Source of the DNA: Lachnospira sp.
Lineage (GTDB): Bacteria; Bacillota; Clostridia; Lachnospirales; Lachnospiraceae
Direction: 5' to 3'
Assembly (NCBI GenBank): GCA_017621205.1
Contig: JAGATQ010000033.1
Coordinates: forward strand, 1-49,397
Length of the DNA: 49,397 nucleotides
The translations under genes and the position numbers were made by a program. The notes below the pieces were generated by a model. It was not told where the DNA came from. It saw only the letters and a list, made by a program, of their open reading frames with translations, and did not search any database. Positions 26,140 through 35,703 of this stretch are shown piece after piece; within the stretch, counting starts at the first letter, position 1; the number at the start of each line of letters is the position of its first letter.

Positions 26140-27358
26140 ATGTCTTCTTTTTGCCAAGCCTTTTCATTGCCTCCAATATCGGCTGGCTATCGCTATCCTC
26201 CCTGCCATATCGAATCTGGGCATAATATTCTGTCAATTGATTCACATGAACCCCATGTTCTTCTTCAATCATTTTTGCAATATCCCTGCAGCTATCCCAA
26301 GCCCGTAACGGAATGACCGGCTTATATTTCAGAATGCGTTTGCGGTAATACCGCCTTGCCCTGTCATTAACTGAGATACTTCGATGCTTTCTTTTCGCAG
26401 GCTTTACCGTCTCCACCTCGATTGTCACCGGATTGGTTATATTTTCTCCTTTTTCAGACAGGCTTCGGCCTAACAGCAACAACCGGATAAACCGTTTCAA
26501 AAGAGTGTATAGTATCCATAAGAGTACTACCCCTACCATCAGATATGCTATCCAAAGAAAAGGGGTATCAGAAGTATCCTCCACCGGCTTTATCACTCCC
26601 CCCTCCTGTAGTTCTATTGGTTCCTCCGAAAATGCGAAAGAGGGAATTAATTTACCAAGCAAAAACACCATTGCTAAAATAAAAATACGCAGACACTCTG
26701 ACAATATTGGAAGCAGCATTTCAAATACACTCTGCACCAAATGAACATTCCCAATATAAATACCAACAAAAAATATAATAAGAAGCATTCCAATAACAAG
26801 AGTATTTTGGGATACCAGTCTTCTCATGGTATCCTCCTTTGTATCCTGCGTTGATGAATAATAATTGGAAAGTCCCTCCACATAGCGCATCATATAATAT
26901 AAAACAATCAATAAGACCGGAATAAAGTACGCCACAGCAAGAAACACTGCCTCGCCATGATAAAGACTGAATAGATAAATGACAAAGCTAATTAAAAAGG
27001 TGGGCCACGGTGCGCCAACAAGAGGGGTCACCGTTCCTCCCCTTGCCACAAACAAAAGAGCATCCCGAATCAAAAAGATTACAACCCCCGCCACCAGTAT
27101 CCGGACACCCATTCCATAAGGCAGATAATAACACCCTGCCAACAGGACACAATGTATACCAAACACAACAATATTATTGAAAGAAACCGACCGTATGATA
27201 TAGGAAATACAAAACAAAAGCATGGTGATACCCATAACCGCAAATCCGAGCTGCACTTTTAAAAAAAAGAGGCTTAAAAAACTGATAATAAGAATGGCAA
27301 ACAAGCTCTCATATAACATTCGCAGTATCGTTCTGGTATGTTCTATTTTTCTCAGCAT
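26138..27358 (-). CDS. Multi-helix membrane protein with DUF4129-like C-terminus
   Basis: This 406-residue protein has about nine membrane helices (residues 15-270), a further helix (LWIAYLMVGVVLLWILYTLL), and a basic cytoplasmic tail RARRYYRKRILKYK. It ends in a helical block (IPLRAWDSCRDIAKMIEEEHGVHVNQLTEYYAQIRYG) resembling the DUF4129 domain found at the end of transglutaminase-like partners. It is the last gene of the MoxR-DUF58 operon. In most genomes this third gene carries a transglutaminase-like domain, but no such Cys/His/Asp core is visible here. The role is probably structural or maturation-related at the membrane; the substrate is unknown. Confidence 0.62.
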   Translation of the reverse strand: MLRKIEHTRTILRMLYESLFAILIISFLSLFFLKVQLGFAVMGITMLLFCISYIIRSVSFNNIVVFGIHCVLLAGCYYLPYGMGVRILVAGVVIFLIRDALLFVARGGTVTPLVGAPWPTFLISFVIYLFSLYHGEAVFLAVAYFIPVLLIVLYYMMRYVEGLSNYYSSTQDTKEDTMRRLVSQNTLVIGMLLIIFFVGIYIGNVHLVQSVFEMLLPILSECLRIFILAMVFLLGKLIPSFAFSEEPIELQEGGVIKPVEDTSDTPFLWIAYLMVGVVLLWILYTLLKRFIRLLLLGRSLSEKGENITNPVTIEVETVKPAKRKHRSISVNDRARRYYRKRILKYKPVIPLRAWDSCRDIAKMIEEEHGVHVNQLTEYYAQIRYGREDSDSQPILEAMKRLGKKKT

Positions 27359-27362
27359 ATTC

Positions 27363-28502
27363 TCACCTCATTGCATGGGCGGGCGGCTCCTCTGCCCCAC
27401 ATTTCACTGTATGTATATAGGAGCGCACAGCTGTCTCATCTCCAAGGGAATAACAGGGAACCAGCATCTGTACCAGCATTCCCCTTTCTACCAATTCATC
27501 TACCACCTTAAGCAGCTTCTCCTTATGACAGGGAGAAACGATGATATAGGTGACATTAGAATTACCGATTGCAATCTCCTTTTCAAGCATATCTATAAAA
27601 ACCTCAAGTCCCGCAGCTTTCCCAATCCGTGACAGACAGCGGTCAATCGTCAGAACATGGGCATAATCCCCTCCAGCGGCAATGGCATCGCATTCTCCTG
27701 TCACCACATCCTGCCCATTAGACGCAAACGCCACCGGAATCTGTTCCCCAATAAAACGATGGACGCAGGCACTCACAATGGAAATGGCACACTCATTCAG
27801 CTCATCACTGCTACTGTCCGTCAATGCTTCCAGATTCAACAATACTTTTATCTGCTGTGCCGAGGTATGCTCATATACATTTACCATCAATTGACTGTTG
27901 TGTGCTGTCGCCTTCCAATTAATCGAGCGGATGGAATCACGGTTCGTGTAATCACGAATACCACTGAAGGTATAAGGATTATCGATTAAGCTGCTCTGAT
28001 TTATCATTTCCCCAAGCAAATGATTATAAAGCCTGTCCAGCTCCACATCACAATATGGCTTCGGCATCACACTTAACGCATGCCCGCTTTCTATCAGCTT
28101 CGCATGCTGCTTCGTCAGAAAATAATCCCTTGTCAATAAATTAATGTGACGGATTTTATAGTATCCTCTCTGCGTTACAACAAAAGGTAATTTCTTGGTA
28201 ATCCGCTGGTATCCATTTACAAAAAAGGTGTCATTTCTATAACAGGAATCCGTTACGGTGACATGCTCCTCATCAAAAAAGTGAAAGCATTTCGGACAGG
28301 AAAACTTCATAAGCAGGATGGACAGAGGCATCCTTTTTTCATTCTTAATCTCCTCTATCAGCTCCAGCTCCTCACCGGCACATACCTCCTGCCTAGAAAA
28401 AGAAAGCTGCAAGTATAGTTTTTTATCCCAATATCGTTTATAAAGATATGCCTGCAGCCAATAGACAAACACCGCAACCAGAAACGTAATGAATAATTTC
28501 AT
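27363..28502 (-). CDS. DUF58 domain protein (MoxR partner)
   Basis: About 379 residues, with one or two N-terminal membrane helices (LFITFLVAVFVYWLQAYLY), a beta-rich stretch, then the DUF58 signature (SGIRDYTNRDSIRSINWKAT). A von Willebrand A-like domain follows (KVLLNLEALTD...). Its MIDAS site appears weak, as in the DUF58 family. I place the start at the ATG at 28502, which overlaps the stop of MoxR by 4 nt (ATGA); the longer frame would need a TTG with poor RBS spacing. DUF58 proteins are clients or partners of MoxR ATPases in envelope or metal-related maturation; the specific target is not known. Confidence 0.85.
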   Translation of the reverse strand: MKLFITFLVAVFVYWLQAYLYKRYWDKKLYLQLSFSRQEVCAGEELELIEEIKNEKRMPLSILLMKFSCPKCFHFFDEEHVTVTDSCYRNDTFFVNGYQRITKKLPFVVTQRGYYKIRHINLLTRDYFLTKQHAKLIESGHALSVMPKPYCDVELDRLYNHLLGEMINQSSLIDNPYTFSGIRDYTNRDSIRSINWKATAHNSQLMVNVYEHTSAQQIKVLLNLEALTDSSSDELNECAISIVSACVHRFIGEQIPVAFASNGQDVVTGECDAIAAGGDYAHVLTIDRCLSRIGKAAGLEVFIDMLEKEIAIGNSNVTYIIVSPCHKEKLLKVVDELVERGMLVQMLVPCYSLGDETAVRSYIHTVKCGAEEPPAHAMR

Positions 28503-29455
28503 GCTGTCCCCCAATCCTCCACAGGAACCGGAACCGTTTTTATGATTTCCTCAACCAGCCTCCGGCTTTGATTGTTTTGTCTGATACCTCCATATACCCG
28601 TATGCGGTGCGCCAACACATAAGGTGCCAGAAAACGCACATCGTCCGGCTCCACATAATCCTTTCCCCTGATTGCAACAAATGCCTGTGAACAGCGGAGC
28701 AGGGCAAGCATTCCTCTAGGGCTGACACCAAGCTCTACATTCTCATGCTGGCTGATTGCCAATACTATTTTTGCAATATACTCCCTGACACAGTCCCGCA
28801 CCGTAACTGTTTTCACCGTCTCACTCATCTGTTCCAGCTGCTTCCTTGTACATACCGGAGAAAGCTTTTTAAGGGGTTCTTCTACAAGGAACCGTTCCAT
28901 CACCTCAAGCTGTTCCTTTATGCCCATATCCTCCATGGCAAGCTTCATCATAAACCGGTCCAGTTGTGCCTCGGGAAGCGGATAGGTTCCTACCGTTTCA
29001 ACAGGGTTCTGTGTTGCGATGACAAGAAAGGACGACGGCAGGGGCAACGTCTCACCATCAATAGTAACCTGCCGCTCCTCCATCGCCTCTAACAATGCCG
29101 ACTGGGTGCGGGGCGTTGTCCGGTTAATTTCATCTGCTAATAAAATATCTGTAAACACCGGCCCCTTCATCAACTGAAACTCTGTCATCTTTTGGTTAAA
29201 TACATTCAATCCCACTATATCTGCTGGCATTAAATCCGGAGTTAATTGTACCCGCTTGAAGGATGCGTCAACACTTTTGGCAAATGCTTTCGCCATAGTC
29301 GTTTTACCAGTCCCCGGCTTGTCCTCTAAGAGGATATGTCCCCTTGCCAGACTGGCTGTAAGTATAAGGTTAATCACCGTCTCATTGCCAATCATAACCT
29401 TTGAAATATTGGATTTGATTGCATCGCATAGCACTTGCAGTTCTTTGATTTGCAT
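28499..29455 (-). CDS. MoxR-family AAA+ ATPase
   Basis: This 318-residue AAA+ protein has Walker A LLEDKPGTGKTTMAKAFA, Walker B DILLADEINR and sensor-1 block LVIATQNPVETVGTYPLPEAQLDRF. The C-terminal lid is SPRGMLALLRCSQAFV. The start is set at 29455, where GAGGA lies 7 nt upstream; an upstream in-frame start at 29503 has no RBS. It is the first gene of the MoxR-DUF58-DUF4129-like operon, translationally coupled to DUF58. MoxR ATPases act as chaperones that remodel or insert cofactors into VWA-type partner proteins near the membrane. Confidence 0.92.
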   Translation of the reverse strand: MQIKELQVLCDAIKSNISKVMIGNETVINLILTASLARGHILLEDKPGTGKTTMAKAFAKSVDASFKRVQLTPDLMPADIVGLNVFNQKMTEFQLMKGPVFTDILLADEINRTTPRTQSALLEAMEERQVTIDGETLPLPSSFLVIATQNPVETVGTYPLPEAQLDRFMMKLAMEDMGIKEQLEVMERFLVEEPLKKLSPVCTRKQLEQMSETVKTVTVRDCVREYIAKIVLAISQHENVELGVSPRGMLALLRCSQAFVAIRGKDYVEPDDVRFLAPYVLAHRIRVYGGIRQNNQSRRLVEEIIKTVPVPVEDWGTA

Positions 29456-29632
29456 ATTGTTATCCTCTTTTCTTAAAGACAAACTCCTCTGCCATAAGCT
29501 CACGGTTTCGTAAGGCTGAGCAGCTTTATATGCTTTGTTAATTTATACTTAATTATAAAATATTGGACTGCTGTGTGCAATGCATAATTACAAATTCGTT
29601 ATACACTTTATACCGAAAAGGAAAAATACGTG

Positions 29633-31384
29633 TTATTTCACAACAACCCTTACCTTCTTATACACACCATTTTGTGCATAGGCATAGATATAACAGCTTC
29701 CCTCCTTCTTCGCTTTCACAACACCTTTTTTGCTCACTACTGCAACCTCTTTATTATCAGATTCATAGGCGATTCTCCGGTGATGCTTAATGGGTTTAAC
29801 ACTCTTTATTTCCTTTGCCTTGATGGCAAATTTTCTCCCCTTTTTCAGGGTTATCTTACTCTTATTGACCTTAACCGCCTTAGCCACTCCATATTTGCCG
29901 CCTGTGGTTGCTGTATGGATAGTCTTTGATACGGCAATGGTAACCTTTTCACCATTTACTATCTTATATGCTGTCACTACATATTTGTAATAGGTTCCCT
30001 TTTGCAGTCGTTTCTGGGTATAAGAGGTTGTATCCTTACCAACATCTTTAAGCAACTGATAATGGTTCTTCTTACCGCATCGGTTTCCGTAAACCTTATA
30101 ACCGTCCGCCCTTGGAACCTGATTCCATTGCAGGGTAACTGCTTTGCCTTTCAGCTTTGTGCTTCTTGCCTGCAGGGTATGAAAAACAGCTCCCTCCACA
30201 TCCTCAGAGGACTGTGTCACAATAGAAGCATCGGTTACTATCTGCACGTCTGCAGGGATATTTACTGCATCCGCTGTTCCGGAAACCCTCTCTGTTCTGG
30301 TTTCTCCACATACGGTACAGGTAAAGGTTTTTATGGCATCTTCTGTTGCCGTTGCCTGTTTTGTAATAATTCCACCATCCCACTGGTGTCCCTTTACAGG
30401 GATTGTTTCCCCCTCCTTTATCTTGATTTTGCAGTCATCGCAGCAAGTATCCCCTGTATAACCAGTCTCTGTACAAGAAGGCTTTTCCCCTATAAGCACT
30501 GTATTTTCATGAGGACATCCGGTACTGGTATCGTCACTGCTTACTTTGCCAGCATAAGTCCAGACTTCAGAAGATGCTAGATTTAAGTACAAAGCTGGCG
30601 CCACTGCACGATCAATATCTACCTCCTCACCACGGTAAATTTGATTGCCGGGCCGGATTGCGCTGTACACAGCACGAACCGGGAGATTACCCGGAGACCG
30701 TAGCTGGCAGCCTATGGAGTACAATGTCCCGGTTGTTCCACCTGCTTCAACATAAGCTGTTCTTGTCCAGCCTTTTGCCTTATCACCAAACACACCTAAA
30801 TTCATATCAGAAGCAGAAGAAAATCCATACTCCTGATTTGTCACATCAGCAAAAGACAATAGGAATACTTTATCCTGTGTGTCCTCTCCACCTTCCGTGT
30901 TAAAACGAGGATTATCTGCATTTTCTATCACCATCGCCTTAATGGCATTTTGCTCTAAAGCTGTAAATGCACCATCAATAAAATTATCATTACGGTAATC
31001 CAAACCGCACACATTGCTGTCACCTCCATAACCATTTAACCAGCTCCGCATGGTACAGGTTTCCCATGTAACGGGAAGCCTTTTCTCGTTATATCTCTGC
31101 ACATCCAGACTCTGGGCTGCCACTAAAAAGGCATAATCACCTTCTACTGACAGCACCCGCCACTTAATCGGTTCTTTCTTCTGCCCTGTGGCATCTGACT
31201 GTGGATAATTGCCAAAATATACGGCATCCCATGTCACGACACCTTCCTCGTCCTTTGACGGTCCTACTAAAGTTCTCCTCGCCGCACTTGCAGGTTCTCC
31301 TATTCCCATCGGCATCCCTGACAGCAGAGTCAGTACCATGATACCAGTCAATATTCTTGTTAATACTCTTTTGCCTGTTGCCAT
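29633..31384 (-). CDS. Secreted DUF6273-type protein with CxxC zinc-ribbon-like repeats and Ig-like C-terminus
   Basis: The signal peptide (RVLTRILTGIMVLTLLSGMPMG) is followed by a DUF6273-like domain: VTWDAVYFGNYPQSDATGQ, PIKWRVLSVEGDYAFLVAAQ, TMRSWLNGYGG, and later YRGEEVDIDRAVAPALYLNL. A Cys-rich stretch (CPHENTVLIGEKPSCTETGYTG, CCDDCKIK, TCTVCGETRTERV) of the bacterial CxxC-repeat type comes next. A fibronectin-III-like segment (VTLQWNQVPRADGYKVYGNR) and a BIG2-like beta domain follow. I choose the ATG at 31384, 7 nt after GAAGGGGA, rather than the one 6 nt upstream. It is a surface or extracellular protein of unknown function, probably co-regulated with the lipoprotein upstream. No catalytic motif is seen. 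Confidence 0.72.
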   Translation of the reverse strand: MATGKRVLTRILTGIMVLTLLSGMPMGIGEPASAARRTLVGPSKDEEGVVTWDAVYFGNYPQSDATGQKKEPIKWRVLSVEGDYAFLVAAQSLDVQRYNEKRLPVTWETCTMRSWLNGYGGDSNVCGLDYRNDNFIDGAFTALEQNAIKAMVIENADNPRFNTEGGEDTQDKVFLLSFADVTNQEYGFSSASDMNLGVFGDKAKGWTRTAYVEAGGTTGTLYSIGCQLRSPGNLPVRAVYSAIRPGNQIYRGEEVDIDRAVAPALYLNLASSEVWTYAGKVSSDDTSTGCPHENTVLIGEKPSCTETGYTGDTCCDDCKIKIKEGETIPVKGHQWDGGIITKQATATEDAIKTFTCTVCGETRTERVSGTADAVNIPADVQIVTDASIVTQSSEDVEGAVFHTLQARSTKLKGKAVTLQWNQVPRADGYKVYGNRCGKKNHYQLLKDVGKDTTSYTQKRLQKGTYYKYVVTAYKIVNGEKVTIAVSKTIHTATTGGKYGVAKAVKVNKSKITLKKGRKFAIKAKEIKSVKPIKHHRRIAYESDNKEVAVVSKKGVVKAKKEGSCYIYAYAQNGVYKKVRVVVK

Positions 31385-31408
31385 TTTCATTCCCCTTCCA
31401 TTTTCATT

Positions 31409-32023
31409 TTAAAACATACCTGAGGCAATCTTACATTCCATTGTTTCTGCATCAAACTGAGCTATTAAATATCCCCCATTTTTATCAACCCATGTATAAC
31501 CATTCGTTGTTGTTGATTTCTTCTCTAACACTCCTTCAACTCCTCCAATAATTTTAACAAATTCATCATAGGTCAGCTTCTCTCCGGCATCAAGCTTTTC
31601 CTTAATTTCACTAAACTTGGAAAAATCATTTTTGGCATTTGCTATAGATTTATTCTTGAAATCTATTCCAATTTCTGCATTTCCACTATCAAAAAATTGG
31701 ACCTGAACCCCTGTATCTTCTGTTAACTGCCAGTAATATACTTTACCATCACCTTTACTACTGATATCTTCCCCTTCAAAGCCAATGATTTCATTTATCT
31801 CTGCCAGCGTGTTATCGGGATTGATTTTCTGAATACATTCAAATACATCATAATTTCCTTTTGTTTCCATTCCTGAACTATCCATATCTTCTGATGATGA
31901 TTCAGAAGCTTTCGATGAGACATCACCCACTTTATCCGCCTCCTCTTTCCCGCAAGCACAAAGTAAACCGCATAGCAGTATACCTAACAGCATAATCGTC
32001 CCTAATTTTACATACTTTCTCAT
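31409..32023 (-). CDS. Lipoprotein with two SmpA/OmlA-like small domains
   Basis: About 204 residues, with a lipoprotein signal (LGTIMLLGILLCGLLCAC) whose lipobox LLCAC points to a diacylglyceryl-modified Cys. A Ser/Glu-rich linker (SSKASESSSEDMDSSGMET) follows. Two short alpha-beta units come after it. The first (DNTLAEINEIIGFEGEDIS...YYWQLTED) and the second (EKLTYDEFVKIIGGVEGVLEK...TWVDKNGGYLIAQFD) both fit the pattern of SmpA/OmlA (BLIP-like) domains and look like an internal duplication. The ATG at 32023 has AGGAGG 8 nt upstream and is preferred over the one at 32029. It lies 24 nt before the secreted protein gene, probably in the same operon. Its role at the membrane outer face is unknown. 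Confidence 0.7.
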   Translation of the reverse strand: MRKYVKLGTIMLLGILLCGLLCACGKEEADKVGDVSSKASESSSEDMDSSGMETKGNYDVFECIQKINPDNTLAEINEIIGFEGEDISSKGDGKVYYWQLTEDTGVQVQFFDSGNAEIGIDFKNKSIANAKNDFSKFSEIKEKLDAGEKLTYDEFVKIIGGVEGVLEKKSTTTNGYTWVDKNGGYLIAQFDAETMECKIASGMF

Positions 32024-32120
32024 TTTCATATCCTCCTAAATTGTATTATAAACAGGTCATTGCTTTCATTATATCATATACAAGTTTTCTGTTTTAAACG
32101 AACTGACACGCTGCAGATTC

Positions 32121-32149
32121 TTGACATTTTATTTTCACATGAATAAAAT
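32121..32149 (+). promoter_or_regulatory. Predicted promoter of the regulator-kinase module
   Basis: -35 TTGACA (32121-32126) and -10 TAAAAT (32144-32149) have a 17-nt spacer. They lie 69 nt before the start of the XRE-type gene. Confidence 0.6.
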
Positions 32150-32217
32150 AGAAACCAGTATATCAGGCATGAGCTTTGAAATAATAAGACAGTAAAACAG
32201 ATACGGAGATTACACAC

Positions 32218-33357
32218 ATGTCAATGCCAATCCATGACGGTCGTACCAATGACCTCTATCAAACGTTAGCAAAATGCGAAGACTTAAATGATATGCAGCT
32301 CTTTTTAGACCGGCATAGTAAATATTTTACGGACTGGAAAGCATTTATCAACTATCTGCTCGATTCCGGCGGATATACTTATACACAATTTGCCCGCCTG
32401 TGCGGTATCAGTCGGAATACTATTCTTTCATGGTGTGAGGATGGAAAGCTCCCAAGAAGCCGGGAACAGTTTGTTCGCATTGGATTTGCTATAAATATGT
32501 CCCTTGACGATATAAATGATTTTTTACAGCGTTACGGAAAATATCCAAAGCTAAATGCCAAAAATATAGAGGATGCCGTTACCATTTTTTCACTCTGTAA
32601 CCATTTAAATTATGACCAGTGTCTGGAACTGAAAAACCACTTTGTCTCCATATTGGAACATGTACTGAATGAAAGAAAATACAACAAGGAATACACCTAT
32701 TTTTCAACAAATCAGATAGAATCGGAGCTTCTTACTATCAAGAGTCTGCTGGACTTTGAAACATTTGTAGACCAGAATGCAGAGGCCTTTGCTAACTGTT
32801 ATGTGAATCTATCCGACTTTATAGACAGCTACATTTTACTAAACACCCTCGGTATCAGTGAAGCTCCTTGTACATTAAACGCATTTTTGCAGGAAACGAT
32901 GGATGACCCCAACCTCATCGCCGGGTACAATACCATGGTCAGCAAACTCCGGTGTCACGGAATCATTCCATCCCGGATTCGTCTAATTGCTCTGGGCATT
33001 CATCTTCGGATGACTGCCAATGATATCAATACTATGCTTGGTTTGGCAGGTATGGAACCACTTTGTGCCAAAGACAAGCTGGAAAGTATTATTTTATTTG
33101 CAGCAGAATGCGCTATATTACAGAATCCGGAACTTGAATTATCCAATGCACTTTTATTAAAACAGTACACAAATAATGTGAAATTAAAAGAAAAATGTGA
33201 TTTCATCATAAACAAATTTGAAATCACCGATTACAGGTCAGACAACGACATAGATTTATTTGAGTATATAACACATGTACTTTTTAATATAGATTCCGAT
33301 ATCGCAGATGATTTGCTGTTCCTGCTCGGTAAAAAAGCAAAGAAAAAACTGCTGTAG
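32218..33357 (+). CDS. XRE-type HTH protein with internally duplicated helical domain, partner of Ser/Thr kinase
   Basis: This 379-residue soluble protein has a central HTH (YTYTQFARLCGISRNTILSW) inside a helical domain, FLDRHSKYFTDW...KLPRSREQFVRIGFAINMSLDDINDFLQ. The second half repeats this pattern without a clear HTH: FVDQNAEAFANC...IIPSRIRLIALGIHLRMTANDINTML. The aligned core (PSR..., G.., NM[ST].[DN]DIN..[FL]) shows a duplication with loss of the DNA-reading helix in copy two. Its gene is 43 nt before the membrane kinase gene on the same strand, so they form an operon. I infer a DNA-binding (or kinase-sensed) regulator whose activity is changed by phosphorylation; phospho-sites are not identifiable here. 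Confidence 0.75.
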   Translation: MSMPIHDGRTNDLYQTLAKCEDLNDMQLFLDRHSKYFTDWKAFINYLLDSGGYTYTQFARLCGISRNTILSWCEDGKLPRSREQFVRIGFAINMSLDDINDFLQRYGKYPKLNAKNIEDAVTIFSLCNHLNYDQCLELKNHFVSILEHVLNERKYNKEYTYFSTNQIESELLTIKSLLDFETFVDQNAEAFANCYVNLSDFIDSYILLNTLGISEAPCTLNAFLQETMDDPNLIAGYNTMVSKLRCHGIIPSRIRLIALGIHLRMTANDINTMLGLAGMEPLCAKDKLESIILFAAECAILQNPELELSNALLLKQYTNNVKLKEKCDFIINKFEITDYRSDNDIDLFEYITHVLFNIDSDIADDLLFLLGKKAKKKLL

Positions 33358-33400
33358 CCACACAAATGAAAAATTTATTTAAGAAATAGAGGTTATCATT

Positions 33401-35488
33401 ATGTTTTCTTCAAAAAATGAACAATTCCTTCACTCTCTGGAGCCTCTCTTCAAAAACTGGTATTTAGAGGATACCATTGGAGAGGGCAGCTCCGGAACCG
33501 TATATAAGCTAACAGATCAAAAGGGAAATTATTGTGCCCTCAAGGTTATACCTGTAACCTTAGATGACACAATCAACCCTCTTTCCTTTGAAAAACAGGA
33601 TTCTCTCTCAAAAGAATCCTATCTGGATGAAATAACCAATGATATCCTTTCTGAGGTTAAAGTTATGCAGACTTTAAAAAACCAGGAAGGAATCATAAAA
33701 TATCAGGACTATACTATCTTAAAAGTGCCAGATTCCTACAAACGGTTTATTTTAATTAGAATGGAATTATTAAATCCTCTTAATAAAATTCTCCGTATGC
33801 GGGAAACCGAATTTACAAAACAGGAAACAGCACGCATCGGAATTGCATTATTGACATCCCTTTGTGAATGCCGAAGCTATAACATCATCCACCGCGATAT
33901 CAAACCTTCCAATATTTTTGTCACAGATGATAACCGATATCTGCTGGGAGACTTTGGGAGTGCAAGACTTTTGGAAAAAACCATGATGGCTTCCCATAAG
34001 GGGACGCTCGCCTATATGGCTCCTGAAATGGCTGCGGGCAAAAGCTTTAATGCCACTGTAGACATCTATTCTCTGGGATTGGTATTGTACCAGCTGCTCA
34101 ACAACCGTCGTCTGCCTTTTTTAGATTCCCCATTTAAATTTGCAGATATTGAGATGTCCATAGAAAAACGACTTTCCGGAGCTTCTTTTCCATATCCTGA
34201 AAATGCGGATAAAGAACTTGGTTTCATCATTTGCAAAATGTGTGCCTATTCTCCCAAAGACCGTTATGCTTCCCCGGAAGAATGCCTGACAGATTTGGAA
34301 AATTATCTGAAACATGGCAAAAGAAAACGGAAAAAAAGGGAACGATTCAAACCCGCTATTGCAGGAAGCCTTTTGCTTATTATACTGTTAGCTGCATTGG
34401 GTATCTCCACTTTCATTCCTGGTAAGGAGCCCACCCCTTGTATCACTTCCGGAAATGCCAATACCACCGGTGTTATTGCCAGCGACGATAACTATCTGTA
34501 TTATAGCCAGGATATACCCGGGCAGTATGGTATCCGTGTCTCAAAAAAAAGCGGGAAAAAAGAGGTTCTTTGTAATTATATCATGCACGGTATCAATATT
34601 ACAAAAGATTATGTTGTATTTACTTCGCGAACCCCTGTAGAATCAGATGAAGACACATCATATAGCCACATTACTAACCATATTACCGGATTATACAAAA
34701 TGAACAAAGACGGCAGTAACCTTACCTGCCTTGATGATTCCACGGTTTACAATCCAATCGTATACGGGGAGTATGTTTACTATTTAAAAAACGAGGGTAA
34801 TTCAAATATTTTATGCCGGATTCCAATTGTTGGCGGTGAAGTAGAAACATTTTCCAAATTTGATGCATTATTTACCATTCATTTTTATCTCTTTAAAGAT
34901 GAGCTTTATATTTACGATCACGATGCCTACCAGCTAGTTACTTTTAATATTCATACCAAGGAAAAAACTATAATATTAAACGAAGCGATATGCACCAATT
35001 TTTGCATAGAGGATGGATTTTTATATTGCCAGATTCCCACTGAGGATGGCAATAGTAATAAAGTATATGTTCATCCACTAACCGCATCCGCTCCGTCTGC
35101 TATCAATCTTGATAATGCTGAAACGATAACCTTTCCTCAACAGATATTTGAATTTAATGTCAAAAAAGGGATAATCTATGCCTCCTCCGACATCATTGCT
35201 TCTGAAAGTGGGAAACCGGAAGATGATGGTATATGGCGGGCAAACAGGGACGGTGGCGACGTAAAGCAAATCTATACCGGTAGTGCTACACAGCTTCAGA
35301 TTATAGACCAGAAACTTTATTTTGAGGATAATCTTCAAGTATATTATATGGATTTAGATGGCAGCCACCTTAAAAAATTTGATGATATCACCTTCTATTA
35401 TGGCTTGCCCCTAACAAAGAGCAAAAGTCAATATCTTTCGCTCTACTGCACTGCTTTTGAATACGGAACGTCCTTCCTATCCCTTTAA
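33401..35488 (+). CDS. Membrane Ser/Thr protein kinase with extracytoplasmic DUF5050-like beta domain
   Basis: This is a 695-residue protein. The kinase domain (about 17-300) has the Gly loop IGEGSSGTVYK, Lys in CALKVIP, catalytic HRDIKPSN, DFG in LLGDFGSARL, and APE in AYMAPEM, so it should be active. A Lys/Arg stretch (KHGKRKRKKRERFK) and one membrane helix (IAGSLLLIILLAALGISTFI) follow. A 340-residue outside domain of repeated YYLKN/YIYD-type beta strands comes last, with the pattern of the DUF5050/beta-propeller family. The kinase therefore sits in the cytoplasm and its sensor-like domain outside. It follows the XRE-type gene (43 nt gap) and is followed by a large inverted repeat and a small peptide gene. 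Confidence 0.88.
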   Translation: MFSSKNEQFLHSLEPLFKNWYLEDTIGEGSSGTVYKLTDQKGNYCALKVIPVTLDDTINPLSFEKQDSLSKESYLDEITNDILSEVKVMQTLKNQEGIIKYQDYTILKVPDSYKRFILIRMELLNPLNKILRMRETEFTKQETARIGIALLTSLCECRSYNIIHRDIKPSNIFVTDDNRYLLGDFGSARLLEKTMMASHKGTLAYMAPEMAAGKSFNATVDIYSLGLVLYQLLNNRRLPFLDSPFKFADIEMSIEKRLSGASFPYPENADKELGFIICKMCAYSPKDRYASPEECLTDLENYLKHGKRKRKKRERFKPAIAGSLLLIILLAALGISTFIPGKEPTPCITSGNANTTGVIASDDNYLYYSQDIPGQYGIRVSKKSGKKEVLCNYIMHGINITKDYVVFTSRTPVESDEDTSYSHITNHITGLYKMNKDGSNLTCLDDSTVYNPIVYGEYVYYLKNEGNSNILCRIPIVGGEVETFSKFDALFTIHFYLFKDELYIYDHDAYQLVTFNIHTKEKTIILNEAICTNFCIEDGFLYCQIPTEDGNSNKVYVHPLTASAPSAINLDNAETITFPQQIFEFNVKKGIIYASSDIIASESGKPEDDGIWRANRDGGDVKQIYTGSATQLQIIDQKLYFEDNLQVYYMDLDGSHLKKFDDITFYYGLPLTKSKSQYLSLYCTAFEYGTSFLSL

Positions 35489-35533
35489 CCAATTACATTC
35501 TATGTATATCTTTATTTCATGTCGGAATACTAG

Positions 35534-35682
35534 TATTAGATGATTGTAAAATACAGTTGAACACTTATAACGTTGTATAAAATATATTATCTGATGCGGG
35601 CAATACCCGTTGCACTGCTTATAGATGATACATTTTATACAACCCCACATCAGTTTGCGTATCATTTTACAACTATCTAATA
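35534..35682. repeat. 149-nt nested imperfect palindrome upstream of the small peptide gene (structured RNA or MITE-like element)
   Basis: The outer arms (35534-35554 / 35659-35682) pair over about 19 bp. The inner arms (35572-35592 / 35623-35643) pair at 19 of 21 positions. Between them CGGG-caata-CCCG forms a further hairpin, and CTGATG (35591-35596) can alternatively pair with CATCAG (35648-35653). The left end lies inside the perfect palindrome AATACTAGTATT (35526-35537). The right end abuts the RBS of the peptide gene. It could be a translational control structure or a non-autonomous mobile element. Confidence 0.7.
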
Positions 35683-35703
35683 TAAACAGGAGGTCGTACT
35701 ATC

